A DNA stretch of 64,000 nt from NCBI GenBank assembly GCA_963843685.1, contig CAWJLO010000010.1:434001-498000 (forward strand), in the 5' to 3' direction. This document shows positions 38,755 to 48,862 of this stretch, in pieces. Position 1 is the first letter of the stretch. The number at the start of each line of letters is the position of its first letter. The notes under the pieces are model-generated. The model was not told where the DNA came from and did no database searches. It saw only the letters and a list, made by a program, of their open reading frames with translations. A program made the translations under genes and the position numbers. Source of the DNA: DASQHL01 sp963843685. Its GTDB lineage: Bacteria > Chloroflexota > Dehalococcoidia > DSTF01 > JACRBR01.

Positions 38755-40965
38755 GTGTCTGAACGCGGCAGCGAAAGCGAGAACCCAGCAATCGACTCCC
38801 CGGCTCCCAAGCGGGCCCAACCCATGACGAACAGAGACTGGTGGCCGAATCAGTTGGACCTCTCGGTCCTTCATCAGCACTCCACCCTCTCTAACCCCAT
38901 GGGCGAGGACTTCAGCTACGCCGCGGAGTTCAACAGCCTCGACGTCGACGCGCTGAAGCGCGATCTCATCGAGGTGATGACGACGTCGCAAGACTGGTGG
39001 CCGGCCGACTACGGCCACTACGGGCCGCTCTTCATCCGCATGTCGTGGCACGCCGCCGGCACCTACCGCATCGCGGACGGCCGTGGGGGCGGTGGCAGCG
39101 GCGCTCAGCGCTTCGCGCCGCTCAACAGCTGGCCCGATAACGCGAACCTCGACAAGGCGCGGCGGTTGCTCTGGCCGATTAAGCAGAAGTATGGCCGGAA
39201 GATCTCGTGGGCCGACCTGATCGTCTTCGCCGGCAACGCCGCCATGGAGTCGATGGGGTTCAAATCGTTCGGATTCGGCTTCGGGCGAGAGGACATCTGG
39301 GAGCCCGACGAAGTCATGTGGGGCCCGGAGGACACGTGGCTTGGCGACCAACGCTACAAGGGCGACCGGGAGCTCCAGGGACCCTTCGGCGCGGTGCAGA
39401 TGGGCCTGATCTACGTCAACCCGGAGGGCCCGAACGGGGCCCCGGACCCGCTCGCGGCGGCGCGTGACATTCGGGAGACGTTCCGCCGCATGGCGATGAA
39501 CGACGAGGAGACGGTCGCGCTTATCGTCGGCGGCCACACGTTCGGCAAGGTCCACGGCGCGGCCGCCGCGACGCACGTTGGCCCCGAGCCGGAGGGGGCT
39601 CCTCTCGAGGAGCAGGGTCTCGGATGGAAGAACGATTTCGGCACCGGCAAGGGCGACGACACGATCACCAGCGGCCTCGAGGGAGCCTGGACCAACGAGC
39701 CCACGAAATGGGACAACGGGTTCCTCGAGAACCTCTACAAGTACGACTGGGAGCTGACCAAGAGCCCCGCCGGTGCGTTTCAGTGGACTCCCAAGAATCC
39801 CGAGGCGCAGGGGACCGTGCCGGATGCTCACGATCCCTCGAAGCGGCACGCGCCCATGATGCTGACCACGGACCTCGCAATGAGGCTCGATCCGATCTAC
39901 GGGCCGATCTCGAAGCGATTCTACGAACATCCCGACCAGCTCGCGGACGCGTTCGCGCGGGCGTGGTACAAGCTGCTGCACCGGGACATGGGTCCCGTCA
40001 CGCGCTACCTCGGCCCGTGGATTCCCGAGCCCCAGTTGTGGCAGGACCCCGTCCCCGCTGTCGACCATGAGCTGATCGGGGAACGGGACATCGCGGAGCT
40101 GAAGGGCAAGATCCTCGCGTCCGGGCTGTCTATCTCGCAGCTAGTCTCCACCGCCTGGGCCTCGGCGGCGAGCTTCCGCGGCACCGACAAGCGCGGCGGG
40201 GCGAACGGGGCGCGCATTCGCCTCGCGCCACAGAAGGACTGGGAAGTCAACAACCCTGGCCAACTCGAAACCGTGCTGCGGACACTCGAGCGGGTTCAGA
40301 CGGAGTTCAACAGCTCCCAGACCGGCGGGAAGAAGGTCTCGCTCGCTGACATCATCGTCCTTGGCGGGTGCGCAGCGGTCGAGGAAGCGGCGAAGAAGGC
40401 CGGCCACAAGGCCACGGTCCCGTTCGCGCCGGGACGGACAGATGCCTCCCAGGAACAAACTGACGTCGAATCGTTCGCCGTGCTCGAACCGGGCTACGAC
40501 GGGTTCCGGAACTACTTCCGGGCTGGAGAGTCGCTGGACCCTGAGCGCGGGCTGCTGGACCGAGCGTTCATGCTGAACTTGACCGCTCCCGAAATGACGG
40601 TCCTTCTCGGCGGTATGCGCGTCCTGAACGCGAACGCCGGGCAGTCGCAACACGGCGTATTCACCAACCGGCCGGAGACGCTGACCAACGACTTCTTCGC
40701 GAACCTGCTCGACATGGGCACCGAGTGGAAGTCGTCCGGCTCCTCGCTGAACGTGTTCGAGGGCCGCGATCGCGCGACAGGGAAGGTCAAGTGGACGGGC
40801 ACGGCCGTCGACCTCGTCTTCGGCTCGAACTCCCAGCTTCGCGCGCTCTCGGAAGTCTACGCGTGTGCCGACGCGGACGAGAAGTTTGTGCGTGATTTCG
40901 TGGCGGCGTGGGACAAGGTCATGAACCTCGACCGCTTCGACCTGGCAGCAGCCACGGGCCGGTAA
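38755..40965 (+). CDS. katG: Bifunctional catalase-peroxidase KatG
   Basis: This is a 736-aa heme enzyme that destroys H2O2. The N-terminal domain is catalytic, with R95, W98 and H99 on the distal side, proximal H261 (GGHTFGKVHG), and Y220 and M246, which with W98 form the Met-Tyr-Trp adduct needed for catalase activity. The C-terminal half is the inactive duplicated domain. The start GTG has GGGAG ten bases upstream. It is monocistronic and ends 30 bp from the convergent gltD. Confidence 0.97.
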   Translation: MSERGSESENPAIDSPAPKRAQPMTNRDWWPNQLDLSVLHQHSTLSNPMGEDFSYAAEFNSLDVDALKRDLIEVMTTSQDWWPADYGHYGPLFIRMSWHAAGTYRIADGRGGGGSGAQRFAPLNSWPDNANLDKARRLLWPIKQKYGRKISWADLIVFAGNAAMESMGFKSFGFGFGREDIWEPDEVMWGPEDTWLGDQRYKGDRELQGPFGAVQMGLIYVNPEGPNGAPDPLAAARDIRETFRRMAMNDEETVALIVGGHTFGKVHGAAAATHVGPEPEGAPLEEQGLGWKNDFGTGKGDDTITSGLEGAWTNEPTKWDNGFLENLYKYDWELTKSPAGAFQWTPKNPEAQGTVPDAHDPSKRHAPMMLTTDLAMRLDPIYGPISKRFYEHPDQLADAFARAWYKLLHRDMGPVTRYLGPWIPEPQLWQDPVPAVDHELIGERDIAELKGKILASGLSISQLVSTAWASAASFRGTDKRGGANGARIRLAPQKDWEVNNPGQLETVLRTLERVQTEFNSSQTGGKKVSLADIIVLGGCAAVEEAAKKAGHKATVPFAPGRTDASQEQTDVESFAVLEPGYDGFRNYFRAGESLDPERGLLDRAFMLNLTAPEMTVLLGGMRVLNANAGQSQHGVFTNRPETLTNDFFANLLDMGTEWKSSGSSLNVFEGRDRATGKVKWTGTAVDLVFGSNSQLRALSEVYACADADEKFVRDFVAAWDKVMNLDRFDLAAATGR

Positions 40966-40995
40966 CGGCCCAGAGCAGGCAGCATCCGGCGAACG

Positions 40996-42445
40996 TCACA
41001 CGAGGGGACGCGCCGTCGGCTCAATCGGTGCCGGGAGCTGCGTGCCCCCGGCCAGATACCGGTCGACACCGGCCGCGCATGAGCGTCCTTCCGCGATCGC
41101 CCACACGATCAGGCTCTGCCCTCGCCCCATGTCGCCGCAGGCGAAGACTCCCGGCACGCTCGTCATGAACGAGGCATCGCGCGCCACGTTGCTCCGCCCG
41201 TCGTACCCGACGCCCAGGCTGTCCAGCAGACCCGCGTGCTCAGGGCCGAGGAAGCCCATCGCCAACAACACCAGCTCGCACGGCAGCTCGAAGTCCGTTC
41301 CCTCGATCTTCTCGAAGCGCCCGTCGGCCATCTTGACTTCGTGTGCGATCAGCGCACGCACGTTGCCGTCTGCGTCGCCCGCGAAGCGCTCCGTGTTGAC
41401 GCTGTACACACGCTCACCACCCTCCTCGTGCGCCGACGACACGCGGAAGACGTTCGACCACGTCGGCCACGGGTTCGTCGGCGCGCGGTGGTCCGGCGGG
41501 ACGCGGCAGGATCTCGAACTGGTGGACGGAAGCCGCTCCCTGCCGGTGCGCCGTGCCGAGGCAGTCGGCGCCGGTGTCGCCGCCGCCGATGATGACGACG
41601 CGCTTTCCGGCGGCCGTAATCGTCGGTGCGGGCAGGTCGCCCTCCTGCACCCGGTTGCCGATCGGCAGGTACTCCATCGCCTGGTGGATACCGCCCAGCT
41701 CGCGTCCCGGGATCGGCAGGTCGCGCGCGGCGGTTGCTCCGCCGGCCAGCACCGTCGAATCGAACTCCTTCAACTCCGACGCTGGAACGTCGACGCCGAC
41801 GTTGGCGTTCACCCGGAACTCGGTCCCTTCGGCGCGCATCTGGGCGAGTCTTCGCTCCAGGTGCCGCTTCTCCATCTTGAACTCGGGGATGCCATACCGG
41901 AGGAGCCCGCCAATGCGATCGGCGCGCTCAAATACGACCACGTCATGGCCGGCGCGCGTGAGCTGCTGCGCAGCCGCCAGCCCCGCGGGCCCCGAGCCGA
42001 CGACCGCCACCCGCTTGCCCGTGCGAACCGTCGGCATCACCGGTTTGATCCAACCCTCCGCCCACGCGCGGTCGACGATTTCGACCTCGACCTGCTTGAT
42101 GGTGACCGGATCCTGGTTGATGCCGAGGACGCAAGAAGCCTCGCACGGCGCGGGGCACAGCCGGCCGGTGAATTCGGGGAAGTTGTTCGTCGCGTGCAGC
42201 CGCTCGATCGCGTCGCGCCAGTGGTCACGGTAAACGAGATCGTTCCAGTCCGGGATCAGATTGCCGAGCGGGCAGCCGTTGTTGCAGAACGGGATGCCAC
42301 AGTCCATGCAGCGGCCGGCCTGCAGCTTCAGCACGTCCTTGTCGAACGGTTCGTACACCTCGTGCCAGTCGTGCAGCCGCACGGACACGGGCCGCCGCTT
42401 GGGCGTGATCCGCTCCCACTTGAGGAAGCCGGTCGTCTCACCCAT
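40996..42445 (-). CDS. gltD: Glutamate synthase small subunit GltD, split by a 1-base insertion
   Basis: The beta subunit of NADPH-GOGAT (about 483 aa when repaired) delivers electrons from NADPH through FAD and [4Fe-4S] clusters to GltB. It has the N-terminal Cys cluster CMDCGIPFCNNGCPLGN, LCPAPCEASC, two Rossmann motifs (GSGPAGLAAAQQL, IGGGDTGADC) and the C-terminal GVFACGDMGRGQSLIVWAI. The frame breaks at 41471-41473 (CCC where CC is needed), separating PPRADEP from WPTWSNVFRVSSAHEEGG. As an important enzyme, it is more likely mis-sequenced than dead. Its ATG overlaps the gltB stop by 8 bp. Confidence 0.9.
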
Positions 42446-45400
42446 GCGCCGCCGCCATCACCCGCTCGAGCGTCTCCTCCTCGGATATGCCGGCCGCGGC
42501 GGCCTCTTCCATGACGGTGAGCACGCGCTTGAAGTCCTCCGGCATCACCTTGCGGAACGACTCGACTTCGCTCTCCCACTGCGTGAGTAGGCGCTCGGCG
42601 ACGTCGGACCCCGTCAGCTCGCGGTGCCGCTCGACGGTCTCGCGCACCCACTCGCGGTCGCCGGCGGTGAGCGGTTCCAGCTCCACCATCTCGTAGTTCA
42701 CGAGGGACGGGAATACGCCATCGGGGTCGTACACGTAGGCGATGCCGCCGGACATTCCGGCCGCGAAGTTTCGTCCGGTCGGGCCGAGCACCACGACACG
42801 GCCGCCCGTCATGTATTCACAGCCGTGGTCGCCGACACCCTCGACGACCGCGGTGGCGCCGGAGTTGCGCACGCAGAACCGCTCGCCGACCTTGCCGCGG
42901 AAGTACGCCTCGCCACCCGTCGCGCCGTACAGCACGACGTTCCCGGCCACGATGTTGTCCTCGGCGACGAAGAGCGCATTGCGGTCGGGGTGCACGATGA
43001 TAGTGCCTCCCGAAAGCCCTTTGCCGGTGTAGTCGTTCGCGTCACCCTCCAGCCGCAGCGTGATGCCGCGCGGCACGAACGCGCCGAAGCTCTGCCCCGC
43101 CGAACCTCGAAGGTGTATGCGGATCGTGTCGTCCGGGAGCCCGGCGGCGCCCCAGCGCTTCGTTACCGCCGACCCGAGCTGCGTGCCGACGGTGCGGTTT
43201 GTGTTATGCACGCAGGTTTCGATCTCGACCGGCGTGCCGTCGGCGATCGCAAGAGCCGCCTGTTCGATCAGTGTCCGGTCGAGCGCGCGCTCAAGACCGT
43301 GCTGCTGGCCGCGCGAGCGGTGCGCCGTCTGGCCTTCGTACGGGTTCTCCGCCACGGCGAGAATTGGCGTGACGTCCAGGCCGTCTGCCTTCCAGTGGTC
43401 CACCGCAGCGCGGACATCGAGTACTTCCGTGTGGCCGATCGCTTCATCGATGGAGCGGAAGCCGTTCGCCGCGAGGTACTCGCGCACCTCCTCGGCAATA
43501 AACTCGAAGAAGTTGACCACGAACTCCGGCTTGCCCGTGAAGCGCTTCCGCAGCTCCGGGTTCTGTGTCGCGATACCGACGGGGCAGGTGTTCAGGTGAC
43601 ACACGCGCATCATCACGCAACCACTCACGACGAGCGGCGCCGTCGCGAAGCCGTACTCCTCGGCGCCGAGCAGCGCGGCGACGAACACGTCGCGGCCCGT
43701 CTTCAACTGGCCGTCGACCTGAACGACGATGCGGTCGCGCAGCCCGTTGCGCATCAGCGTCTGCTGCGTCTCGGCGAGCCCGAGCTCCCACGGCGCTCCG
43801 GCGTGCTTGATCGACGTCTGTGGCGACGCACCGGTGCCACCATCGTGGCCCGAGATCAACACGACGTCGCTGTGCGCCTTCGCCACGCCGGCCGCCACCG
43901 TTCCGACACCGACCTGGGCCACGAGCTTCACGTGCACCCGCGCGTCGGGGTTGGCGTTCTTCAGGTCGTGAATCAGCTGCTTGATGTCCTCGATCGAGTA
44001 GATGTCGTGGTGCGGCGGCGGACTGATCAGCCCGACACCCGGCGTCGAGTAGCGCGTCTTTGCGATCCACGGATAGATCTTGAAGCCGGGGAGCTGACCG
44101 CCCTCACCGGGCTTCGCACCCTGCGCCATCTTGATCTGGAGGTCGTCGGCGTTGACCAGGTACTCGGATGTCACCCCGAAGCGCCCGGACGCCACCTGGT
44201 GCACGGCCGAGCGTCGGAGGTCGCCGTTCTCATCGCGCACGTAGCGCTCGGCGTCCTCGCCGCCCTCACCCGTGTTGGACTTGCCGCCGATGCGGTTCAT
44301 CGCGATGGCGAGGTTCTCGTGCGCCTCCTTGGAGATCGAACCGTAGGACATCGCTCCGGTGGCGAAGCGCTTGTAGATCTCGCTCGCCGGCTCCACTTCT
44401 TCGATGGGGACTGGCTGGCGAACCCCCTCACGGATCGTGAACAGGCCGCGCAGGGTCGCCAGACGCCTGGACTGATCGTCGACGAGACGTGTGTACTCCT
44501 TGTACACGTCGTACCGCTTTGCGCGCGCCGCGTGTTGGAGCTTGAACACCGTCTCCGGATTGAACAGGTGGTATTCGCCCTCACGGCGCCACTGGTACTC
44601 GCCGCCCAGGTCGAGATCGCGATGCGCCAGTTCGGCGGGGCGCGGAGCGTACGCCCGGAGGTGGCGGCGCGCGCACTCTTCCGCGATCTCGTCCAACCCG
44701 ATGCCGCCGATCCGCGAAACCGTGCCGGTGAAGTACTTGTCGACGAACTCCTGGGACAGCCCGATCGCCTCGAAGACCTGCGCGGCGCGGTACGACGCGA
44801 CGGTGGAGATGCCCATCTTCGACATCACCTTCAGCACGCCTTTGCCCGCCGCCTTCACGTAGTTCTTGACGGCCTTGTGCGCGTCCATCTCGCCCAGGCC
44901 GTAGAGATTCTGCGCGCAGAGGTCCTCGACCGATTCGAACGCCAGATATGGATTGATCGCGCCGGCGCCGTACCCGATGAGCAGCGCCATGTGATGCACT
45001 TCGCGCGCATCGCCCGCCTCCAGCACCAGCCCCACCTTCGTGCGCTGGAGCGTGCGGAGCAGGTGATGGTGCACCGCCGAGACGAGCAGAAGCGATGGTA
45101 TCGGCGCCAGCTCCGGGCCGGAATCACGGTCGGAGAGCACGATGATGCGCGCGCCAGCGTCGATCGCGGCTGAGGCTTCCGCGCAGATGCGGTCCAGCGC
45201 TTCGCGGAGCGCCTCGCCACCGCCGGCAACCCTGTAGAAGCCGGAGATGACGCGTGCCTGGAACTCCGGCCGGTCGCCGTCATCGTCGATGTGGATGAGC
45301 TTGGCGAGTTCGTCGTTGTCGAGAATCGGGAACGGAAGCGCGATCTGGTGACATGAATTAGGCTGCGCGTCCAGCACGTTGCCTTCGGCGCCAATGGTGC

Positions 45401-47090
45401 ACGCGAGCGATGTCACCAACTCCTCGCGGATGGCGTCGAGCGGTGGGTTCGTAACCTGCGCGAAAAGCTGCTGGAAGTAGTCGAACAGCAGCCGCGGCCG
45501 CTCCGAGAGCACCGCGATCGGCGTGTCCGTCCCCATGGAGCCGACGGCCTCCGCCCCGTTCTTCGCCATGGGCGACACGAGCAACTTCAGCTCCTCGTGC
45601 GTGTAGCCGAACGTCATCTGGCGCCGGACGACCGACTGGTGGGACGGCACCTTGTGCTCCCGGTCGGGCAGATCGCTCAGGTGGACCAGCTCGCGATCAC
45701 ACCACTCTTCGTAGGGATGCTCCGCCGCGAGCGTCGCCTTAATCTCCTCGTCCTCGACGATGCGGCCCAACGACGTATCGACAAGGAACATCTTGCCCGG
45801 CTGCAGGCGCCCCTTCTTCACGACGCGCGCCGGGTCGACGTCGACCACGCCCGATTCGCTGGCCATGATCACCCGGTTGTCGTCCGTCACCCAGTAGCGG
45901 CTCGGCCGCAGGCCGTTGCGGTCCAGCACCGCGCCGATCACCGTGCCATCGGTGAAGGCGATCGACGCCGGCCCGTCCCACGGCTCCATTAAGGACGCGT
46001 GATATCGATAGAAGGCGCGCCGGGCCGGTGACATCGTTGCGTGGTTCTCCCACGCCTCCGGGATCATCATCAGGACGCCGTGCGCGAGCGAGCGGCCGCC
46101 AAGGTGCAACAGCTCCAGACACTCGTCGAAGCTCATCGTGTCGGACACGCCTTCCGTGATGATCGGGAATGCGCGCTCCAGTTCGGGGATCAGCGGCGTC
46201 GCCATCTGCGCCATGCGGGCGCGCATCCAATTCCGGTTGCCCTGCAGCGTGTTGATCTCGCCGTTGTGCGCGATGAATCGGTAGGGGTGCGCGAGCGGCC
46301 ACGACGGGAACGTGTTCGTCGAGAAGCGGCTGTGCACCAGCGCCAGCGCCGACTCCATCCGCGGGTCTGAGAGGTCGAGGAAGAACTCGCCAAGCTGCGG
46401 CGTCGTCAGCATGCCCTTGTAGACGAGCGTGCGGCTCGACAGCGACGGGAAGTACACCGGCGTCTCTTCCGGACTCTCGTGCTCGATCCGCTTGCGCAGC
46501 ACGAAGAGCTTTCGGTCCAGGTCGATGCCCGTCGCTCCTTCCGGGTCCGTGACGAAACAGTGCCAGAAGCTGGGCATCACGGCGCGCGCCGTCGGTCCGA
46601 TCATCGAGTCATCGGTCGGGACCCCGCGCCAGCCGAGCACCTGCAATCCCTGTTCTTCGGCGAGCCGCTCCACGACGGCACGGCCCGCCTCCGCCTCCGC
46701 GGACCCCGGCGGGAGGAACGCAAGACCGACGCCGTACGCACCCGCGTGCGGCAGTTGGAACGCGGTGACGCCCTGGAGGAACGCGTCCGGCACCTGAATG
46801 AGGATGCCGGCGCCGTCACCGGTATTCACCTCGGCTCCTGACGCGCCGCGATGGTCGAGGCTACACAGAGCGCCAAGAGCCGTATCGATAATGTCGCGGC
46901 TCTTGGTGCCCGTTACGTCAACGACGAAGCCGACGCCGCACGCGTCGTGCTCGAACCGGGGATCGTACAGGCCGCCGGCCGGCGGCAAGGCGCTGAACGG
47001 CAGACGCCGGGTTCCACCGTTGGTGTCAGCGAGGAAGCCGGTGCCGTTGCCGTCCCGCTCGGGGTCGGGCGTCTGTTGCCGAATTATCAC
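42438..47090 (-). CDS. gltB: Glutamate synthase large subunit GltB
   Basis: This alpha subunit of NADPH glutamate synthase (about 1,550 aa) converts glutamine plus 2-oxoglutarate to two glutamates. The N-terminal glutaminase begins at the nucleophile Cys51 (DACGVGFVVD), implying a propeptide of about 50 residues. A central domain is followed by the FMN/3Fe-4S synthase domain (CVMMRVCHLNTCPVG) and the C-terminal GXGXG beta-helix (GVGDHGCEYMTGG). I place the start at GTG 47090 because a -10 TACAAT overlaps the longer frame start at 47135; the exact start is uncertain. It is followed directly by gltD. Confidence 0.94.
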   Translation of the reverse strand: MIIRQQTPDPERDGNGTGFLADTNGGTRRLPFSALPPAGGLYDPRFEHDACGVGFVVDVTGTKSRDIIDTALGALCSLDHRGASGAEVNTGDGAGILIQVPDAFLQGVTAFQLPHAGAYGVGLAFLPPGSAEAEAGRAVVERLAEEQGLQVLGWRGVPTDDSMIGPTARAVMPSFWHCFVTDPEGATGIDLDRKLFVLRKRIEHESPEETPVYFPSLSSRTLVYKGMLTTPQLGEFFLDLSDPRMESALALVHSRFSTNTFPSWPLAHPYRFIAHNGEINTLQGNRNWMRARMAQMATPLIPELERAFPIITEGVSDTMSFDECLELLHLGGRSLAHGVLMMIPEAWENHATMSPARRAFYRYHASLMEPWDGPASIAFTDGTVIGAVLDRNGLRPSRYWVTDDNRVIMASESGVVDVDPARVVKKGRLQPGKMFLVDTSLGRIVEDEEIKATLAAEHPYEEWCDRELVHLSDLPDREHKVPSHQSVVRRQMTFGYTHEELKLLVSPMAKNGAEAVGSMGTDTPIAVLSERPRLLFDYFQQLFAQVTNPPLDAIREELVTSLACTIGAEGNVLDAQPNSCHQIALPFPILDNDELAKLIHIDDDGDRPEFQARVISGFYRVAGGGEALREALDRICAEASAAIDAGARIIVLSDRDSGPELAPIPSLLLVSAVHHHLLRTLQRTKVGLVLEAGDAREVHHMALLIGYGAGAINPYLAFESVEDLCAQNLYGLGEMDAHKAVKNYVKAAGKGVLKVMSKMGISTVASYRAAQVFEAIGLSQEFVDKYFTGTVSRIGGIGLDEIAEECARRHLRAYAPRPAELAHRDLDLGGEYQWRREGEYHLFNPETVFKLQHAARAKRYDVYKEYTRLVDDQSRRLATLRGLFTIREGVRQPVPIEEVEPASEIYKRFATGAMSYGSISKEAHENLAIAMNRIGGKSNTGEGGEDAERYVRDENGDLRRSAVHQVASGRFGVTSEYLVNADDLQIKMAQGAKPGEGGQLPGFKIYPWIAKTRYSTPGVGLISPPPHHDIYSIEDIKQLIHDLKNANPDARVHVKLVAQVGVGTVAAGVAKAHSDVVLISGHDGGTGASPQTSIKHAGAPWELGLAETQQTLMRNGLRDRIVVQVDGQLKTGRDVFVAALLGAEEYGFATAPLVVSGCVMMRVCHLNTCPVGIATQNPELRKRFTGKPEFVVNFFEFIAEEVREYLAANGFRSIDEAIGHTEVLDVRAAVDHWKADGLDVTPILAVAENPYEGQTAHRSRGQQHGLERALDRTLIEQAALAIADGTPVEIETCVHNTNRTVGTQLGSAVTKRWGAAGLPDDTIRIHLRGSAGQSFGAFVPRGITLRLEGDANDYTGKGLSGGTIIVHPDRNALFVAEDNIVAGNVVLYGATGGEAYFRGKVGERFCVRNSGATAVVEGVGDHGCEYMTGGRVVVLGPTGRNFAAGMSGGIAYVYDPDGVFPSLVNYEMVELEPLTAGDREWVRETVERHRELTGSDVAERLLTQWESEVESFRKVMPEDFKRVLTVMEEAAAAGISEEETLERVMAAAHG

Positions 47091-47118
47091 GATGACCCTG
47101 CCATCAACGATGCGGAAG

Positions 47119-47304
47119 TGCGCGAATTGTAACACACTTCACAATCGCGGTCGCTCGCCGGAACGCGCCCCGGCGACGCCCCTCGGGGAAAACGCAACGA
47201 GCGCCAACGGCGCCCGTTCAGCTTCGGATCGCCGGGATCAGCGGCTACCGAAACGCCTCAACCAAGTTGCGAGGATATTACCCGAGCCAGCCGCGATTTG
47301 ACAA
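47119..47304 (-). promoter_or_regulatory. gltB leader: two promoters and an attenuator-like hairpin
   Basis: On the minus strand TTGTCA (47304-47299), an 18-bp spacer and TAATAT (47280-47275) form a good distal promoter. A second -10, TACAAT (47131-47126), lies close to the gene. Between them AACGGGCGCC and GGCGCTCGTT (47195-47217) form a 10-bp stem with a 3-base loop followed by GCGTTTTC. The one non-Watson-Crick pair is G-U only in the minus-strand RNA, which supports that orientation. It may attenuate transcription of gltBD. Confidence 0.5.
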
Positions 47305-47349
47305 GCAACGCATGTGGAAACCTGCATCGATGGCAAGTCCGCCGCCCGA

Positions 47350-47355
47350 TAAGCT
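47350..47355 (+). promoter_or_regulatory. -10 box for a possible leaderless hydrolase transcript
   Basis: TAAGCT ends six bases before GTG 47362, so transcription should begin at the start codon. No Shine-Dalgarno is present. The -35 region (TCGATG at 17-bp spacing) is weak. An apparent TTGACA at 47298 is out of register and overlaps the distal gltB promoter on the other strand. Confidence 0.35.
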
Positions 47356-47361
47356 TCCTCG

Positions 47362-48511
47362 GTGATGCTGATGGGCAGCCGACGGCTCCCGCTTGCGGCG
47401 ATCCAGTTGCTGGTCTGTTGCGTGCCGCTCCTGGCGCTGAGCTGCGGCGGCGGATCCTCGTCGCCGACCACTACCTCCGCCCCACCCGGTAGTGCCCCGG
47501 CCGGCACCCCCGGCCCGTCACAGCGCGAGGTTTCGTTCACCGCGACGAACGACACGATCTACGGGACGCTGGAACTCCCGATGAACGCCTCCGGCCCGGT
47601 GCCAGCGGCCTTGATCCTCGCCGGGAGCGGACCGACGGACCGCAACGGCAACAGCAGAGCGCTGCCGGGCCAGATCGACACGCTGGCCGACTTCGCCGAT
47701 GTGCTGGCGGCGGCCGGCGTCGCGTCGCTGCGCTACGACAAGCTCGGCACCGGCAAGACAGGGCTCGCGAGCTACGCCACGCACCCCGACGACGTCGGCT
47801 TCGACACCTTCGTCGACGAGGCGCTCGCAGCCTACGCCTACCTCCGCTCGCTGCCTGAGGTCGACGCGCACCGCGTGATCATCCTGGGCCACAGTGAAGG
47901 GGCGCTGATCGCGCTCGTCGTGGCCAGCCAGGGCGCGGGCGAGGGCGCTCCGCAGGCGCTGGTGCTCGCCGCGCCACCCGGCATTCCGTATCTCGAGACG
48001 ATCCGCAAACAGATCGCGGCGCAGGCCGACGTCGCAGTCGCAGCCGAGCAGATGACGCGCGCGGACGCCGACGCGATCGTGGCCAAGCTCGACGCGATCG
48101 TGGGGGGCCTCAAGGAAACCGGAGCGTACCCGCCCGGAGACGAGGTCACCGATCCGGCGCTCGCCTCGATCTTCTCGAAGGCGAACGAGAAGTTCCTCGG
48201 GCAGGTCGAGCAGTACGATCCGGCTCGAACTGGCGGCATCGCTGCCGTCGACGCTGCCGGTGCTCGTCCTGCACGGGAGCAAGGACCAGCAGATCCTCGA
48301 TAGCGACATCGCGGCGTTGCGGGCGGGGTTCGCGCGCGCGAACAACCAAAACGTGGAGTTCGACGAGCTACCGAACGTCGACCACGTCTTCAAGGAAGTG
48401 CCCGGCACGCCGAACCCGGCGACCGACTACACGAATCCGGCGCTGCCGTTCTCGAAGCAGGCGTCCGATCTCCTGACCGCCTTCGTCAAGAAGGTCTTCG
48501 GCGCGCCGTAG
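47362..48511 (+). CDS. Alpha/beta-hydrolase lipoprotein, split by a 1-base insertion
   Basis: This secreted hydrolase (about 382 aa when repaired) has a lipoprotein signal ending at C28 (LLALSC) and a Ser/Thr/Pro/Ala linker. The alpha/beta-hydrolase core has LILAGSGPTDRNGN, the nucleophile elbow GHSEGA and, after the break, VLVLHGSKDQQI (Asp region) and NVDHVFKEV (catalytic His). The frame breaks at 48222-48223 (CCGGCTC where CCGCTC reads DPLELAASLP). The GTG start at 47362 coincides with the transcript start predicted from TAAGCT, so it may be leaderless. An esterase or peptidase role is inferred. Confidence 0.85.
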
Positions 48512-48522
48512 ACCCGCGGCTA

Positions 48523-48843
48523 CTACCAGATGCCGAGCTGCATCTTGACGTCGTCGCTGGCCATGGTCTTTGGGTCCCAGGGCGGGGAGAAGGTGAGCTT
48601 GCCGTGGACTTCCTTCACGCCGGGGAGGTCGACGAGCACGTCCATGATCTGGCCGTCGATGACGGGGCCCAGGGGGCAGCCGGGGCTGGTCAGCGTGTAG
48701 GTGACGTCGATCACGCCCTCGTCTGAGATGTCGACGCCGTAGACGAGACCCAGCTCCACGATGCTCATGTGGATCTCCGGGTCGAACACGTCCTTCAGGC
48801 GTTCCATCACCAGCTCTTCAGACAGCAGGCCCTTCACCGACAT
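48523..48843 (-). CDS. sufT: SufT/DUF59 iron-sulfur assembly protein
   Basis: This 106-aa MIP18/DUF59 protein has the family pattern DPEIHMSIVELGLVYGVDI and TLTSPGCPLGPVI with the conserved Cys. DUF59 proteins assist maturation of Fe-S proteins and commonly end suf operons. It lies 19 bp after the sufU stop and converges with the hydrolase gene across 11 bp. Confidence 0.92.
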   Translation of the reverse strand: MSVKGLLSEELVMERLKDVFDPEIHMSIVELGLVYGVDISDEGVIDVTYTLTSPGCPLGPVIDGQIMDVLVDLPGVKEVHGKLTFSPPWDPKTMASDDVKMQLGIW

Positions 48844-48862
48844 GGGTTCACCTCTTCTTCGG

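Noticed and set aside
42624..45173. An 849-codon open frame on the plus strand
   Set aside because: It is antisense to the well-supported gltB, and its translation is Arg/Asp/Val/His-rich without motifs. It arises from high GC at third positions.
47298..47303. TTGACA as a -35 box for the alpha/beta hydrolase
   Set aside because: No -10 lies 16-18 bp downstream on the plus strand, whereas the complementary strand gives TTGTCA-N18-TAATAT toward gltB.
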